Positions 24,980-34,130 of a DNA stretch of 64,000 bases are shown here, piece by piece. Numbering within the stretch: position 1 is the first letter of the stretch; each line of letters begins with the position of its first letter. The notes under the pieces are model-generated. The model made no database searches and was not told the origin of the DNA. It saw nothing but the letters and a program-made list of their open reading frames with translations. Source of the DNA: Pseudomonadota bacterium. Its GTDB lineage: Bacteria > Bdellovibrionota > UBA1018. A program made the translations under genes and the position numbers. The stretch covers positions 1 to 64,000 of the forward strand of contig JAIXQO010000009.1 of NCBI GenBank assembly GCA_027485695.1. The letters are read 5' to 3'.

Positions 24980-26190
24980 AGTCCTGCTTCTGCGAAGACT
25001 TTTTGAAGTTTCAACCGAAGCGTCTCCGCGTTGGGTTCACTGGATACCGCCTCGAAAAATGCGCGCGGCACATCACGACCCAGCTCGCTTTGACTGGTGA
25101 GCAACGGGATTGCACGTGCGAAGACCGCATTTTCACTTGGTCCCAAGGCCTCCCCCATACTCCAGAGGAGCTGAAACGCAAAATTCCCCTGAGCTTTGGC
25201 GCGCGTCTCAAAAGAAGGGTCATAGCGCGTATTGGATTCCCCGTTTCGAATCGGCGAACCTCGGTTCCATTCTTTGTCTCGTTTCATCAGCTGGGGCGAC
25301 CCCAACATCTTGGCCGCAAAATAGTTCGCGAGCCCTTCGGCCAGCGGTGAATCGTGGGCAATATTGATTTGCTCCGCAAGCGCGATGTGGGCCGCCTCAT
25401 GGTAGATGACCTCTGGAATCAATGAGACCTCGCGAAACCGGTGGCTAGGAAAAGAGCGATCGACCGCTTTGGTGCCGCGAAAAAATAGCTCGAGAGCGAG
25501 CACTGATGTTGCGCAATCGATGCCGGAACTCAAAAAGCCGCGCGCATTGCCCAGTACCTGCGACCTTCGAACACCCTCTACGCCGGCACTCAATACGAGT
25601 GAGCCGTAAATCGATTGAATGATTCCTGCCTGGCGATAGGCGTCCACCGATCGAGCGAGCCCCCCCTGACTCGGGAGATGCCGCGCAGGACGAAACCAAA
25701 TTTCGCGAGCCCAAGCCTCCGTTTCGTCGGTTTTGGCCGAAGTGGAACCCGGGATAGAAAGTGCCGTATTGTATTTGCGATTTTTTTCCTCGACTGCAAA
25801 CCAATGCGAACCATCACTGAACTCATCGCTGATATCCAGGCGCACGATCAATTGCCGATCTCCGTGGGTCTCTGGTGAAATGAGGTCAGGATAGTGACGC
25901 TTCATCCAATCCCAAGCAAAACTGAGATGATAATAAACGTTCTGCGAACGACGCGAATTCCAAGATGAATCGATTTCGATTGCCGTATTTTGCCGAGCGT
26001 AAACCACCCGCAAGGCGGGGCTTTCCAAACGAGAGCCCTCTAATAGGCCCGTGAGCGTGACTTTTTGGGGTTCTAGCTGGGTATGGGGGTGGTTCCAAAA
26101 GTAAGCCTCGCCCGGACGATCCTCCGCGCGCAAAACCCCGGTCTCTAGAACCAGACTAACGATGAGGGCGAGCCGAGTGCCGATTTTCAT
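24976..26190 (-). CDS. Secreted HExxH metallopeptidase-like protein
   Basis: A 404-residue protein with a signal peptide (ALIVSLVLETGVLRA). The catalytic zinc motif HEAAH stands at 264-268, followed 17 residues later by E285 in AEGLANYF, the gluzincin arrangement for a third ligand. The large N-terminal half has no recognised motif. It is predicted to act in the periplasm or outside the cell; substrate unknown. The start lies 35 bases inside the end of the preceding gene (26156-27265), so the two are probably one operon. Confidence 0.65.
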   Translation of the reverse strand: MKIGTRLALIVSLVLETGVLRAEDRPGEAYFWNHPHTQLEPQKVTLTGLLEGSRLESPALRVVYARQNTAIEIDSSWNSRRSQNVYYHLSFAWDWMKRHYPDLISPETHGDRQLIVRLDISDEFSDGSHWFAVEEKNRKYNTALSIPGSTSAKTDETEAWAREIWFRPARHLPSQGGLARSVDAYRQAGIIQSIYGSLVLSAGVEGVRRSQVLGNARGFLSSGIDCATSVLALELFFRGTKAVDRSFPSHRFREVSLIPEVIYHEAAHIALAEQINIAHDSPLAEGLANYFAAKMLGSPQLMKRDKEWNRGSPIRNGESNTRYDPSFETRAKAQGNFAFQLLWSMGEALGPSENAVFARAIPLLTSQSELGRDVPRAFFEAVSSEPNAETLRLKLQKVFAEAGL

Positions 26191-27265
26191 AAATACTATT
26201 CCCGAGCCCCATCAAGAGCGAAAGCCAGCCCCCGTAGACCGGCACAAAAAGCACGGCGGTCGACGTGATCCGGTAGACCCCGCCTGCGATTCTCAGGTTC
26301 CTCTCCCGTTTCGTATGGCGCGACTGGAATTCGGGAAGGTCCAAGATCGAGTCGAGTCCATTCAGGCGAAAAATGCCTTTTTCAATGGCGGCGGCGAATA
26401 CGTCAATTTCTTCGGGCAGGCGGTGTATTTGCCGGTTGGCGACTGCCTTGCCGATGTCGTGATGGAGCCACTGTTTCGCCAACTCGCGTTTTTGCTGAAA
26501 CGTCAGTTCAATCGAATCTGAACCGAGATCGCGATGCTGAAAAGTCACCCTCGCCTCGGATGAGTTCATTCGTAGGATTAATGTGCGAGCCCATTCGGCC
26601 AGTAACAAGATTTCATCTGCCGAGTAGAGCTCATAGAGGCGTACCCGCAGGGTCCGTCTCCCGTCCTGGTCCCAAAGCACATAGTCTGGATGAGACGGCC
26701 TTACATCCGATGGCGTGGTATCGAGTGTCTCGTCTCTCCCCAGGGTCTCTACGACCAGGCGTTTTTGGTCGTAGTTCTCGATGGCAAGGTCCCATTCAGG
26801 CTTCAGGACAAACCCGCTCGAGGTTTCTATCGAAGTCGTCGCTCGGGACAGAATCGAGAAAACACTATCGTCAAAAAGTCCTTCATCACGCCCGATCACC
26901 CAAATCGCGTTGAGCTTTTCGGTTTCGCACTGCTGGGTCGTCGCGTACCGACGGCACTCGTTTACGCTCTCAATATAGTCGGCATGAGCCCGAAGTTCGC
27001 CGATGATCGTTGAAACCGTGAGCGGCAAGTAGGTGCCCGCCTGAAAACGCTCTCGCAAACTTGGGCGCCATTGCTCCAGTTTTCCGATCCGCTTACGAGC
27101 AAGCGCCCGATCACTTCGAGAGACCAGGAGACTCTCCCCGGAATATTCAGGGGGGAAACGGGAGGAAAAATTTTCCCTGGTCGAAACGTCAGCTAGAACT
27201 GCCCTCATCAGGCAGATCACGAGCAAGAACGAACGAAGTGCGATACGCCCAGAGAAACTCTCCAT
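26156..27265 (-). CDS. Hypothetical exported protein with C-terminal membrane segment
   Basis: A 369-residue protein with a signal peptide (LRSFLLVICLMRAVLA) and a hydrophobic segment near 340-360 (STAVLFVPVYGGWLSLLMGLG), then a short basic tail, giving a periplasmic domain held to the inner membrane. One pair of cysteines (NECRRY...QCETEK near 100-113) could form a disulfide. No motif is recognised. It overlaps the downstream metallopeptidase by 35 bases and follows the paralogue pair by 3 bases; a joint periplasmic role is plausible but unproven. Confidence 0.5.
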   Translation of the reverse strand: MESFSGRIALRSFLLVICLMRAVLADVSTRENFSSRFPPEYSGESLLVSRSDRALARKRIGKLEQWRPSLRERFQAGTYLPLTVSTIIGELRAHADYIESVNECRRYATTQQCETEKLNAIWVIGRDEGLFDDSVFSILSRATTSIETSSGFVLKPEWDLAIENYDQKRLVVETLGRDETLDTTPSDVRPSHPDYVLWDQDGRRTLRVRLYELYSADEILLLAEWARTLILRMNSSEARVTFQHRDLGSDSIELTFQQKRELAKQWLHHDIGKAVANRQIHRLPEEIDVFAAAIEKGIFRLNGLDSILDLPEFQSRHTKRERNLRIAGGVYRITSTAVLFVPVYGGWLSLLMGLGNSIYENRHSARPHR

Positions 27266-27268
27266 TCA

Positions 27269-28354
27269 TCAGTACCCGCCGAAACAGCCGGCCACGATAC
27301 CGCCCATAAACAATCCCACGACAGCTCCGCCACCAGCCGCTTCGCCGAATGAATACCAAAAGCGCGCTGCTTTGTTCGCCGCTTCGATCTCACCACTCAC
27401 GAGGGTTAGGTCTTTTTGATACTGAGCTTCGGCAGCAGCGAGACCCTTTTGATACTGATCAAACGCGGCAATCGCCTGGTTATCACCACTAAAAATCGCC
27501 CCTTCTACCTGACCAAGCTGAGTCCGCTTGGTCTGAAGGTAGGTATCGATCTGAACTTGAATACCGCCGACGAGCACCGTCTGCGCGCCTTGGTCCTTGA
27601 GTTCGGTCACTCGCGATATCTCTGCCTGTAATGTCGTTTTTGCAGCAATCGCCGTTTCTTGATTCTTACGGATCTCGCTCACTGCTTTGTCATAAACAGC
27701 TTGTGCATTGGCCAAGGATTGATCGCGATTCAAGACCGGTTTGCGGGTCGCGTACTCAACTTTTTCACCGAGTTGAGCCTGATTGGAAGAATAGACAATC
27801 AGTCCAATCACGATACCAATGATCGCAGGCACACCGATCATGCCCGCGCAGAGCCAAAATACGTCATCCATCCGACTACCCGTTTGAGAGAGGTTTTCGA
27901 TGTCCTTCTGGAGTGGCTTCAAAACGGAGATGAATGCGCCTTCCCAGCGTTTTTCGAAAGCCGTGCGCTCCAGCGAACTCATCGTTCGATTGGCCTCAGA
28001 TCCCATTTTGGCTTTTAAACGATTCAGATCTCGCTGAGCTTTTTCAAACCGTTTGATCAAGATCTCGGTCCCCGGAAGATCCGAGTGCAAACGAAGCGAC
28101 ATGATCACTTCGGAGAGCACGTCTTTGCCCTCTACGGCTAGTTTCGTGAAATAGAGATGAAGTCGCCCCTCGGCGTCGGCAGACGAAAGTCGTCCGGCCG
28201 AGACATCTGATTTCAAACGGTTCACATAGTTGATGAAGTCGGACGATTCATGGCTGGTAACTTCCAGCCGCGAAGGTGCGGCGAACGCCGGAGCCGTAAA
28301 CGAACCGAGCAATGAACACACCATCAAAACAACCGTAGCGCGAGTCAGCATCAT
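27269..28354 (-). CDS. Exported coiled-coil membrane protein, paralogue A
   Basis: A 361-residue protein: signal peptide to about residue 26 (AFA-APS), an N-terminal helical domain (35-160), one transmembrane segment (166-188, WLCAGMIGVPAIIGIVIGLIVY), a long charged coiled coil (about 205-330), and a C-terminal Gly-rich hydrophobic segment ending GCFGGY. Paralogue B at 28514-29602 has the same plan and is alike along its whole length. The form suggests a membrane-anchored periplasmic spacer or shape protein; no known family is recognised. Confidence 0.6.
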   Translation of the reverse strand: MMLTRATVVLMVCSLLGSFTAPAFAAPSRLEVTSHESSDFINYVNRLKSDVSAGRLSSADAEGRLHLYFTKLAVEGKDVLSEVIMSLRLHSDLPGTEILIKRFEKAQRDLNRLKAKMGSEANRTMSSLERTAFEKRWEGAFISVLKPLQKDIENLSQTGSRMDDVFWLCAGMIGVPAIIGIVIGLIVYSSNQAQLGEKVEYATRKPVLNRDQSLANAQAVYDKAVSEIRKNQETAIAAKTTLQAEISRVTELKDQGAQTVLVGGIQVQIDTYLQTKRTQLGQVEGAIFSGDNQAIAAFDQYQKGLAAAEAQYQKDLTLVSGEIEAANKAARFWYSFGEAAGGGAVVGLFMGGIVAGCFGGY

Positions 28355-28513
28355 AAAGTGAGAACCTCTTTAGGAGCAGGAAAATACACGGAGGCTCTTG
28401 AGCAGTCCCAAGTTGATTTCAAAAAATAAACACTATCTGATGAATAAATAAAATGTGAACACGCAGTCCACACCCGGGAATGTGTGTGTCTAGGTATTCT
28501 GCGGGAAAACGCC

Positions 28514-29602
28514 TCAATATCCGTCGGCGCTGAAGCAAGTCGCCGCCAAACCGAGGAACAAACCGATGACGGCTCCGCCTCCCGCGCCCTCGCCGAACGC
28601 ACTCCAAAAACGCGCTTCTTTGTTCGCTTGTGCAACCTCGATACTCACGACGGATAGGTCTTTTTGATACTGAACTTCGGTATCGGCGAGACCCTTTTGA
28701 TACTGATCAAACGCAGCGATGATCTGGGAATCACTACTCTGAATGGCCAATTCGACCTGGTTTAACTGAGACTGTTTGGTTTGCAGATAGTTATCGATTT
28801 GAACGGGCACGCCTCCCACCACGATGGTTTGCGCCCCTTGTTGCTTCAGCTCCGAAGCCTGCAGAATGTCCGCTTGAAGTTTAGTTTTCTCAGCGTTCGA
28901 CGTCTCCTGACTCGTGCGAATCTGAGACACGGCCTGATCATAGGTGGTCTGAACCTGAGCCAGATTTTTATCCCGCAGCTGCAAAGGTTTGCGAGTCGCA
29001 GTTTCTACTTTTTCACCCAAATGAGCCTGTCTCGAAGAATACATGATGAGCCCGATGACGATCCCGACGATCGCCGGCACACCGATCACACCTGCGCAGA
29101 GCCAAAAAAAATCATCAAAACGACTGCCGGTTTGTGAGAATCGTTCGATGTCCTTCTGCAGCGGTTTCAAAACCGAGATAAAAGCATTCTCCCAGCGTCT
29201 CTGAAACGCCAGTCGTTCCTCTGGGGACATCGTGCTTTGTGACTCAGACTCCATCTTGGCCTTAAGTCGGTTCAAATCTTTTTGAGCTTTCTCAAACCGC
29301 TCCACGAGAATTGCAGATCCCGGAAGGTCAGCGTGCAGACGAAGCGATGCGATCACTTCGGAGAGTACGTCTTTGCCCTCCAGCGTGAGCTGCGTAAAAT
29401 ACACCTGAAGTTTTTGATCCGCATCCGACGCGGATAATCTTCCCGTAGAGACATCCGTTTTCAGATGATTGACGTACCGGACAAAGTCGGGAGTTGAATC
29501 CAACGTTCTGACAGCTTCGATGGGCTGCGCGAATACCGAGGTGGTCATCGGGAGCACCAGGGAAATCACCAACAAATAAACCGTAGCGCGTGTCAGCAGC
29601 AT
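28514..29602 (-). CDS. Exported coiled-coil membrane protein, paralogue B
   Basis: A 362-residue tandem paralogue of 27269-28354. Shared blocks include EGKDVLSEVI, RFEKAQ(K/R)DLNRLKAKM, SVLKPLQKDIE, the transmembrane stretch near 167-189, and FDQYQKGL in the coiled coil; both end in a Gly-rich hydrophobic stretch with a final GY. It is separated from paralogue A by 159 bases, so each may have its own transcript. The level of identity points to a fairly old duplication kept by selection. Confidence 0.6.
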   Translation of the reverse strand: MLLTRATVYLLVISLVLPMTTSVFAQPIEAVRTLDSTPDFVRYVNHLKTDVSTGRLSASDADQKLQVYFTQLTLEGKDVLSEVIASLRLHADLPGSAILVERFEKAQKDLNRLKAKMESESQSTMSPEERLAFQRRWENAFISVLKPLQKDIERFSQTGSRFDDFFWLCAGVIGVPAIVGIVIGLIMYSSRQAHLGEKVETATRKPLQLRDKNLAQVQTTYDQAVSQIRTSQETSNAEKTKLQADILQASELKQQGAQTIVVGGVPVQIDNYLQTKQSQLNQVELAIQSSDSQIIAAFDQYQKGLADTEVQYQKDLSVVSIEVAQANKEARFWSAFGEGAGGGAVIGLFLGLAATCFSADGY

Positions 29603-29748
29603 AGAAAAAGCCCCTATAGACGCATCGTGTTACACTGCAACTATTGAGCGGTCAAGGCTTGGCAATCACGCGCGATCGACTGCAAAAAAGCCCGTTTCAA
29701 GTACCTCTTCTGAATCATTGGATAAAAGACAAGAAACACTCAGAACAC

Positions 29749-30240
29749 TCAAACAAATGAAACAGAGTAACGCCTACGCCCATCCGACGTCGGCTCGATT
29801 TCGATTTTTAGAACGGACAATCGCTTGCTGAGTAAGGTTTCAATTTCCGGAAATAAACTGAGCCATTCGACCGCGACTACTGTTTTCGGATCCCAAAGGA
29901 GATCCAAGAGACCGGCCGCTTCTAGCTCTTCTTCGCTCTTGAGCCGATAGAGATCCAAATGCTCAAAACTCGGAACCCTCGCTTCTGATTTCGAGCGATA
30001 GCTCCACTGAAGGGCAAAGGTCGGACTCCCCTGAGACTCCACGCCCGGCATGAGCGACTCGAGCAAGTGCCGAACCAATGTAGATTTCCCGGCACCGAGG
30101 TCTCCTTCGAGAATCAATCGGTCGCCTAATTGAATGGTCTCGGCGATTTCTCTGGCGAGTCCCGGCAGTTCGGCTTCAGAGCAGATACGCTCGGGTTTCG
30201 AACGGAAGGGGTGCCAACGTTTTTCGTTCTTTGATTTCAT
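29749..30240 (-). CDS. tsaE: TsaE, tRNA t6A biosynthesis ATPase
   Basis: About 163 residues from the ATG at 30240, which has GGAG 6 bases upstream; a longer frame starts at 30267 but lacks a site. Walker A GDLGAGKST and the following SPTFAL and EHLDLYRL segments are typical of TsaE, with VEWLS near the Walker B region. TsaE is the ATPase partner of the TsaB-TsaD complex that makes t6A37. The start lies 65 bases inside nnr. Its product t6A is the substrate of the MtaB encoded at 19550-21082. Confidence 0.9.
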   Translation of the reverse strand: MKSKNEKRWHPFRSKPERICSEAELPGLAREIAETIQLGDRLILEGDLGAGKSTLVRHLLESLMPGVESQGSPTFALQWSYRSKSEARVPSFEHLDLYRLKSEEELEAAGLLDLLWDPKTVVAVEWLSLFPEIETLLSKRLSVLKIEIEPTSDGRRRYSVSFV

Positions 30241-31765
30241 GGAACGCTCCGCTGATGGAATCGACAATATCGCTCGCGGTCATCGAGCGGTGCCCTTTGG
30301 TCTGAGCGGCAACTCCACCGGCCGCGCTATGAAGTGCAACGCCTGCGAGCGCCGCCTCAAATGTTTCCATGCCCTGACCGAGGAGGCCCCCGATCATTCC
30401 CGCCAGCACGTCGCCGCTACCAGCCGTCGCCATTCCGTCGTTCGGATAGTGGTTCAAGTACACGCGGTCTTCGGGCGAGCAGATCAGCGTTGCAGCGCCT
30501 TTGAGCACGATCGTCGAGTGCGTACGATCCACGGCGTCTCGAAGAGCGGACAGGAGGTCTTCTTTGATCTCAGACACACTGATTTTGAGCAAACGAGCCA
30601 TCTCACCCAAATGCGGTGTGAGCACCGTTGGCGCGCGTCGATTCACGAGGAGCGGGAAAAAATTGTTCTCAGCGACAATATTGAGCGCATCGGCGTCCAG
30701 CACGACCGGGCCTTGGTAATTGGCCAGGATCGCTTCTAACAGTTTTACAGCTTCGGGCTTCTGCCCAAGACCGGGACCAACGACGATGCTCGAGAATCCC
30801 GTTAAAAGGCTCCCAGGCGCGTCCAAATGATCTAGATCCGTTGGGATCGGGAATGCCATTGTCTCACTTGGCATCCGCATCATGAGCATCGGGAAAATCT
30901 CGTCCCACGTCGAAATCGTGACCAAGCCCGTCCCCATCCGGTGACAAGCTCTGCCCGCCATTTCAATGGCACCCAAACGACCGGGGCTACCGCCCACGAG
31001 GAGCGTGTGACCGAACGAATTCTTGTGTCCGTAGCGATCTCGATCTTGAATCAAACGACTCACCAATCGGTCATTGAGCAGCATCTTGTCGCCTTCTTCG
31101 CGCACATGGTGCGGGAGAGAAATGTCGACGTTGATCAATTCACCGCGCTTGGAGGCGCCTGGCGCTAAGAAGTGTCCGAGTTTTGGAAAACCAAACGAGA
31201 CCGTCAGATCCGCTTGAATAGCCGTGCCGCGAATAATGCCGTTATCGCCGTCAACGCCACTCGGAATATCCAGCGAGATCACTTCGCGAAAGTTCGTCGC
31301 ATTCACGAGTTCCACCAAGTCGTACAGGAATCCTTCGAGGTTACCCTTGAGTCCCGTACCTAAGATCCCATCAATTAAGGTAAAAGGTCCGGGAGAATGC
31401 GCGAAAAACTCTTCTAGTTCGGCAAGATTCTCTAGTGGCACGAGCTTGGCGCCCAGGGCTTTTAGGATCCGGAAGTGTTTATCTACAGCAGCCGGGTAAC
31501 GCTCTACGGGCGAAAGGTAAAATACTCGCACACGACGACCGATCCCGAGCAATCGACGGGCGAGTACGAACGCGTCTCCTGCGTTATTCCCCTTGCCTGC
31601 GATCACGAGTATCTCGGTATGGATTCCGGCGTCCGGGTATTTTTCGAGCATCACTTGAGATGCGGCACGTCCCGCGTTCTCCATCAGAATACCGGCATCG
31701 ATGCCGAATTCTTTTTCGGAGTACTCGTCGATTTTTCTCATTTCATCGCTGCTGCAAATTCTCAT
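30176..31765 (-). CDS. nnr: Bifunctional NAD(P)H-hydrate epimerase/dehydratase
   Basis: 529 residues, a fusion of both repair activities for damaged NAD(P)H. The N-terminal YjeF/NnrE epimerase (about 1-215) has GIDAGILMENAG, GKGNNAGDA, GILGTGLKG and LDIPSGVDG; the C-terminal ADP-dependent dehydratase NnrD (about 235-510) has GGSPGRLGA, GPGLGQ, LDADALN, LTPHLGEMARL, NDGMATAGSGDVLAG. It lies 21 bases after pdxJ; tsaE begins within its 3' end. Genes in the order glmM-pdxJ-(acpS)-nnr-tsaE are common in related groups; acpS is absent here. Confidence 0.95.
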   Translation of the reverse strand: MRICSSDEMRKIDEYSEKEFGIDAGILMENAGRAASQVMLEKYPDAGIHTEILVIAGKGNNAGDAFVLARRLLGIGRRVRVFYLSPVERYPAAVDKHFRILKALGAKLVPLENLAELEEFFAHSPGPFTLIDGILGTGLKGNLEGFLYDLVELVNATNFREVISLDIPSGVDGDNGIIRGTAIQADLTVSFGFPKLGHFLAPGASKRGELINVDISLPHHVREEGDKMLLNDRLVSRLIQDRDRYGHKNSFGHTLLVGGSPGRLGAIEMAGRACHRMGTGLVTISTWDEIFPMLMMRMPSETMAFPIPTDLDHLDAPGSLLTGFSSIVVGPGLGQKPEAVKLLEAILANYQGPVVLDADALNIVAENNFFPLLVNRRAPTVLTPHLGEMARLLKISVSEIKEDLLSALRDAVDRTHSTIVLKGAATLICSPEDRVYLNHYPNDGMATAGSGDVLAGMIGGLLGQGMETFEAALAGVALHSAAGGVAAQTKGHRSMTASDIVDSISGAFHEIKERKTLAPLPFETRAYLL

Positions 31766-31786
31766 GGGAGAGTCCTTCCTGATGCT

Positions 31787-32569
31787 TTAGGGGGCGCAAA
31801 TCGCCGAGACCATTTCACGCGTGGCGCGCACGAGTCCGACTTCGACGGCACGACAAATCATCGCGTGCCCAATATTGTATTCCTCAATCAGCGGAAACTC
31901 CGGATTCGAGCTCAGCGTCATCGCAGCAATTTCCCGCACGTTTTCGTAATCAAATCCATGTCCGGCATGACGGCCGATCCCGAGTTTGCCCGCGAGTTCG
32001 GCAGCGGCGATGATTCGGGATTTTTCTTTTTTGGCGATTGCGGATGATTTTCCGCCAAACGCCTTTTGCCTAGCCAGGCAGTATTTCCCCGTGTGGAGTT
32101 CAACGGCGTTCGCGCCTAGGGTATGCGAAGTTTTAACATCCTCTAGCGACGGCTCGATGAACAGGCTCACTTTGATGCCTTTTTTCTGAAGCCGAGGAAT
32201 CATGAGCTTGAGTTTCTGAGCCGCCTTCTTGACGTTGAGTCCGCCTTCGGTCGTGACCTCTTGGCGTTTTTCCGGAACTAGGCAAACCCACTCGGGACGA
32301 ATCTTGAGTGCGATTTTCTCCATCTCACTCGTCACCGCCATCTCGAGGTTCATGGGAATCTTGAGAGACTTCTTGAGCGCGATCACGTCGCGGTCCTGGA
32401 TGTGACGGCGATCTTCGCGCAAATGGATCGTGATCTGCTCCGCCCCCCCTTCGGTCGCCATTTCTGCGGCCTGGGTGATGCTCGGATAAGGCGTGCCCCG
32501 TAGTTGACGAAGCGTGGCTACGTGATCGATGTTCACGCCTAAACGGGGAAGCTTGGATGAATGAGCCAT
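31787..32569 (-). CDS. pdxJ: Pyridoxine 5'-phosphate synthase
   Basis: 260 residues from the ATG at 32569, giving MAHSSKLPRLGVNIDHVATLR; a longer frame to 32659 runs inside glmM and is not used. It condenses 1-deoxyxylulose 5-phosphate with 3-amino-2-oxopropyl phosphate in the DXP-dependent vitamin B6 route. Family blocks seen: GVNIDHVATLRQLRGTPYP, ITIHLREDRRHIQDRD, NLEMA, CLVPEKRQEVTTEGGLNV, VSLFIEP, ELHTGKY, GHGFDYENV and EYNIGHAMI. The start overlaps the glmM stop by one base (TAATG), indicating coupling. Confidence 0.96.
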   Translation of the reverse strand: MAHSSKLPRLGVNIDHVATLRQLRGTPYPSITQAAEMATEGGAEQITIHLREDRRHIQDRDVIALKKSLKIPMNLEMAVTSEMEKIALKIRPEWVCLVPEKRQEVTTEGGLNVKKAAQKLKLMIPRLQKKGIKVSLFIEPSLEDVKTSHTLGANAVELHTGKYCLARQKAFGGKSSAIAKKEKSRIIAAAELAGKLGIGRHAGHGFDYENVREIAAMTLSSNPEFPLIEEYNIGHAMICRAVEVGLVRATREMVSAICAP

Positions 32570-33981
32570 TAGGTGAGCTCCTTGCGGATCGCATCGGCGA
32601 TGGACTTGGCGTAGCCTGTGATTTTCTCGCGGTCCTCGCCCTCGAGCATCACTCGGCAAAGGTTTTCGGTCCCGGAGAAACGCACGAAAACCCGCCCCTT
32701 GTTCTTGAGTTTCTTCTCGGTTGCGATGATGAGCTTTTGGACTTTTGGAAGATCCTCGAGCGGAACGCGACGTTTGATTTTGACGTCTTCGCGAACCTGC
32801 GGATAGAGCGCGATTTGTTTTTTCAAGTCCGAGAGTTTCTTACCGGTGCGCTTCATGATCTCTAAGATCTTGAGCGCGGCTAGGATTCCGTCCCCGGTCG
32901 TCGACGAATCAAGGAACACGATGTGACCCGACTGCTCACCACCCAGACTAATCCCCTGCTTACGCATCATCTCGACGACGTAACGGTCCCCGACCTTGGC
33001 TCTCAGCATAGAGATGCCTTTTTTCTTAAGCGCCTGCTCTAAACCGATGTTCGACATTGGAGTCGTGACGACCGAGTCGTTCGCGAGCAATCCCTCTTGC
33101 TTCATCGCAAGCGCGCAGAGGCCGATGATTTGATCGCCATCGACGATCTCGCCGTTTTCGTCCGACAAGATACAGCGGTCACCGTCACCATCGAGTGCAA
33201 TACCGATGTCGGCGCGGTATTTGAGCACCTGTTTGGAGATGTGCCCTGGATGGAGCGCTCCGCAGTGATGATTGATGTTGAGACCGTTCGGACTCACGCC
33301 GCTTTTCAATACTTCGGCACCGAGTTCCTCGAACACCAATGGGGCGGTTTTGTAGGCGGCTCCATGAGCGCAATCAAGCGCCACACGCATCCCGATCAGA
33401 TCCAAATCGCGCGCGAACAGTCCTTTGAGGTAAACGACGTAGCGGTAATGAACGTCGTCAATACGGTAAGCCTTGCCGACGAGATCGCCCGTCGGGCGAA
33501 TATCGCGAATATCATTTCCGAGCGCTAACCGCTCGATCTCGTCTTCGAGCTCATCCGGAAGCTTGTAGCCATCCGAGGAGAAGATTTTGATCCCGTTATC
33601 ATGAAATGGATTGTGCGAGGCCGAGATCATAATGCCCGCGTCCGCACGAATACTGTGAGTCAGGTAAGCGACTCCGGGTGTGGAGAGCGGTCCGATCAGG
33701 ATCACATCGGCACCCATGGAGAGTACCCCAGCAGCGAACGAGTGCTCGATCATGTAGCCCGAAAGACGGGTGTCCTTGCCAACGACGATTTTCACACGAC
33801 GGGAGCGCGCGTCGCCTTCGAGGGGACGAACACCGACTGGGAGCGAAGTTTTACCATGCAGGCTCGGGGTGGATTGCAAGACATGAGCAACGGCTCGACC
33901 TAAGGCCATCGCCGTTTCACCGGTCATGGGATATTCGTTTGCTAATCCTCGGACACCGTCCGTACCAAAAAGTCTCTTCAT
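32569..33981 (-). CDS. glmM: Phosphoglucosamine mutase
   Basis: 470 residues. It converts glucosamine-6-phosphate to glucosamine-1-phosphate for UDP-GlcNAc, hence peptidoglycan and LPS. FGTDGVRG starts the protein; the phosphorylated serine is S122 in SASHNP; DGDGDR near 265 binds Mg; GGEQSGH binds sugar; the phosphate loop reads FSGTEN where most GlmM have PSGTEP. About 20 residues (roughly 37-60) are inserted before the first core strand. The cdaA-cdaR-glmM order matches that of Gram-positive bacteria, where the proteins interact. The Shine-Dalgarno AAGGGAG (33987-33993) lies inside a large hairpin arm. Confidence 0.97.
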   Translation of the reverse strand: MKRLFGTDGVRGLANEYPMTGETAMALGRAVAHVLQSTPSLHGKTSLPVGVRPLEGDARSRRVKIVVGKDTRLSGYMIEHSFAAGVLSMGADVILIGPLSTPGVAYLTHSIRADAGIMISASHNPFHDNGIKIFSSDGYKLPDELEDEIERLALGNDIRDIRPTGDLVGKAYRIDDVHYRYVVYLKGLFARDLDLIGMRVALDCAHGAAYKTAPLVFEELGAEVLKSGVSPNGLNINHHCGALHPGHISKQVLKYRADIGIALDGDGDRCILSDENGEIVDGDQIIGLCALAMKQEGLLANDSVVTTPMSNIGLEQALKKKGISMLRAKVGDRYVVEMMRKQGISLGGEQSGHIVFLDSSTTGDGILAALKILEIMKRTGKKLSDLKKQIALYPQVREDVKIKRRVPLEDLPKVQKLIIATEKKLKNKGRVFVRFSGTENLCRVMLEGEDREKITGYAKSIADAIRKELT

Positions 33982-33984
33982 CCC

Positions 33985-34074
33985 ATCTCCCTTAAAAAAT
34001 AATTCGCCGGCTGACGGGAAAACTCGTATGGCTCGTTTTCCCTAACGCTCGGCGAATTATTTTTTAAGGGAGAT
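33985..34074 (-). promoter_or_regulatory. 24-bp perfect inverted repeat with nested hairpin before glmM
   Basis: Bases 33985-34008 and 34051-34074 are exact reverse complements over 24 bp. Inside, 34016-34023 and 34035-34042 form a second 8-bp hairpin (GGGAAAAC/GTTTTCCC). The outer stem runs into an A/T tract that, on the minus strand, gives a GC stem followed by TATTTTTT, like an intrinsic terminator; but the 3' arm also holds the glmM Shine-Dalgarno (33987-33993) 5 bases from its ATG. It could attenuate transcription from cdaR into glmM, hide the ribosome site, or both. Confidence 0.8.
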
Positions 34075-34130
34075 AGGAGCAGATTGCTCGTGTCTCGCCC
34101 TCGCCGGAGTCGCAGCCCCGCGAGAGAGGC

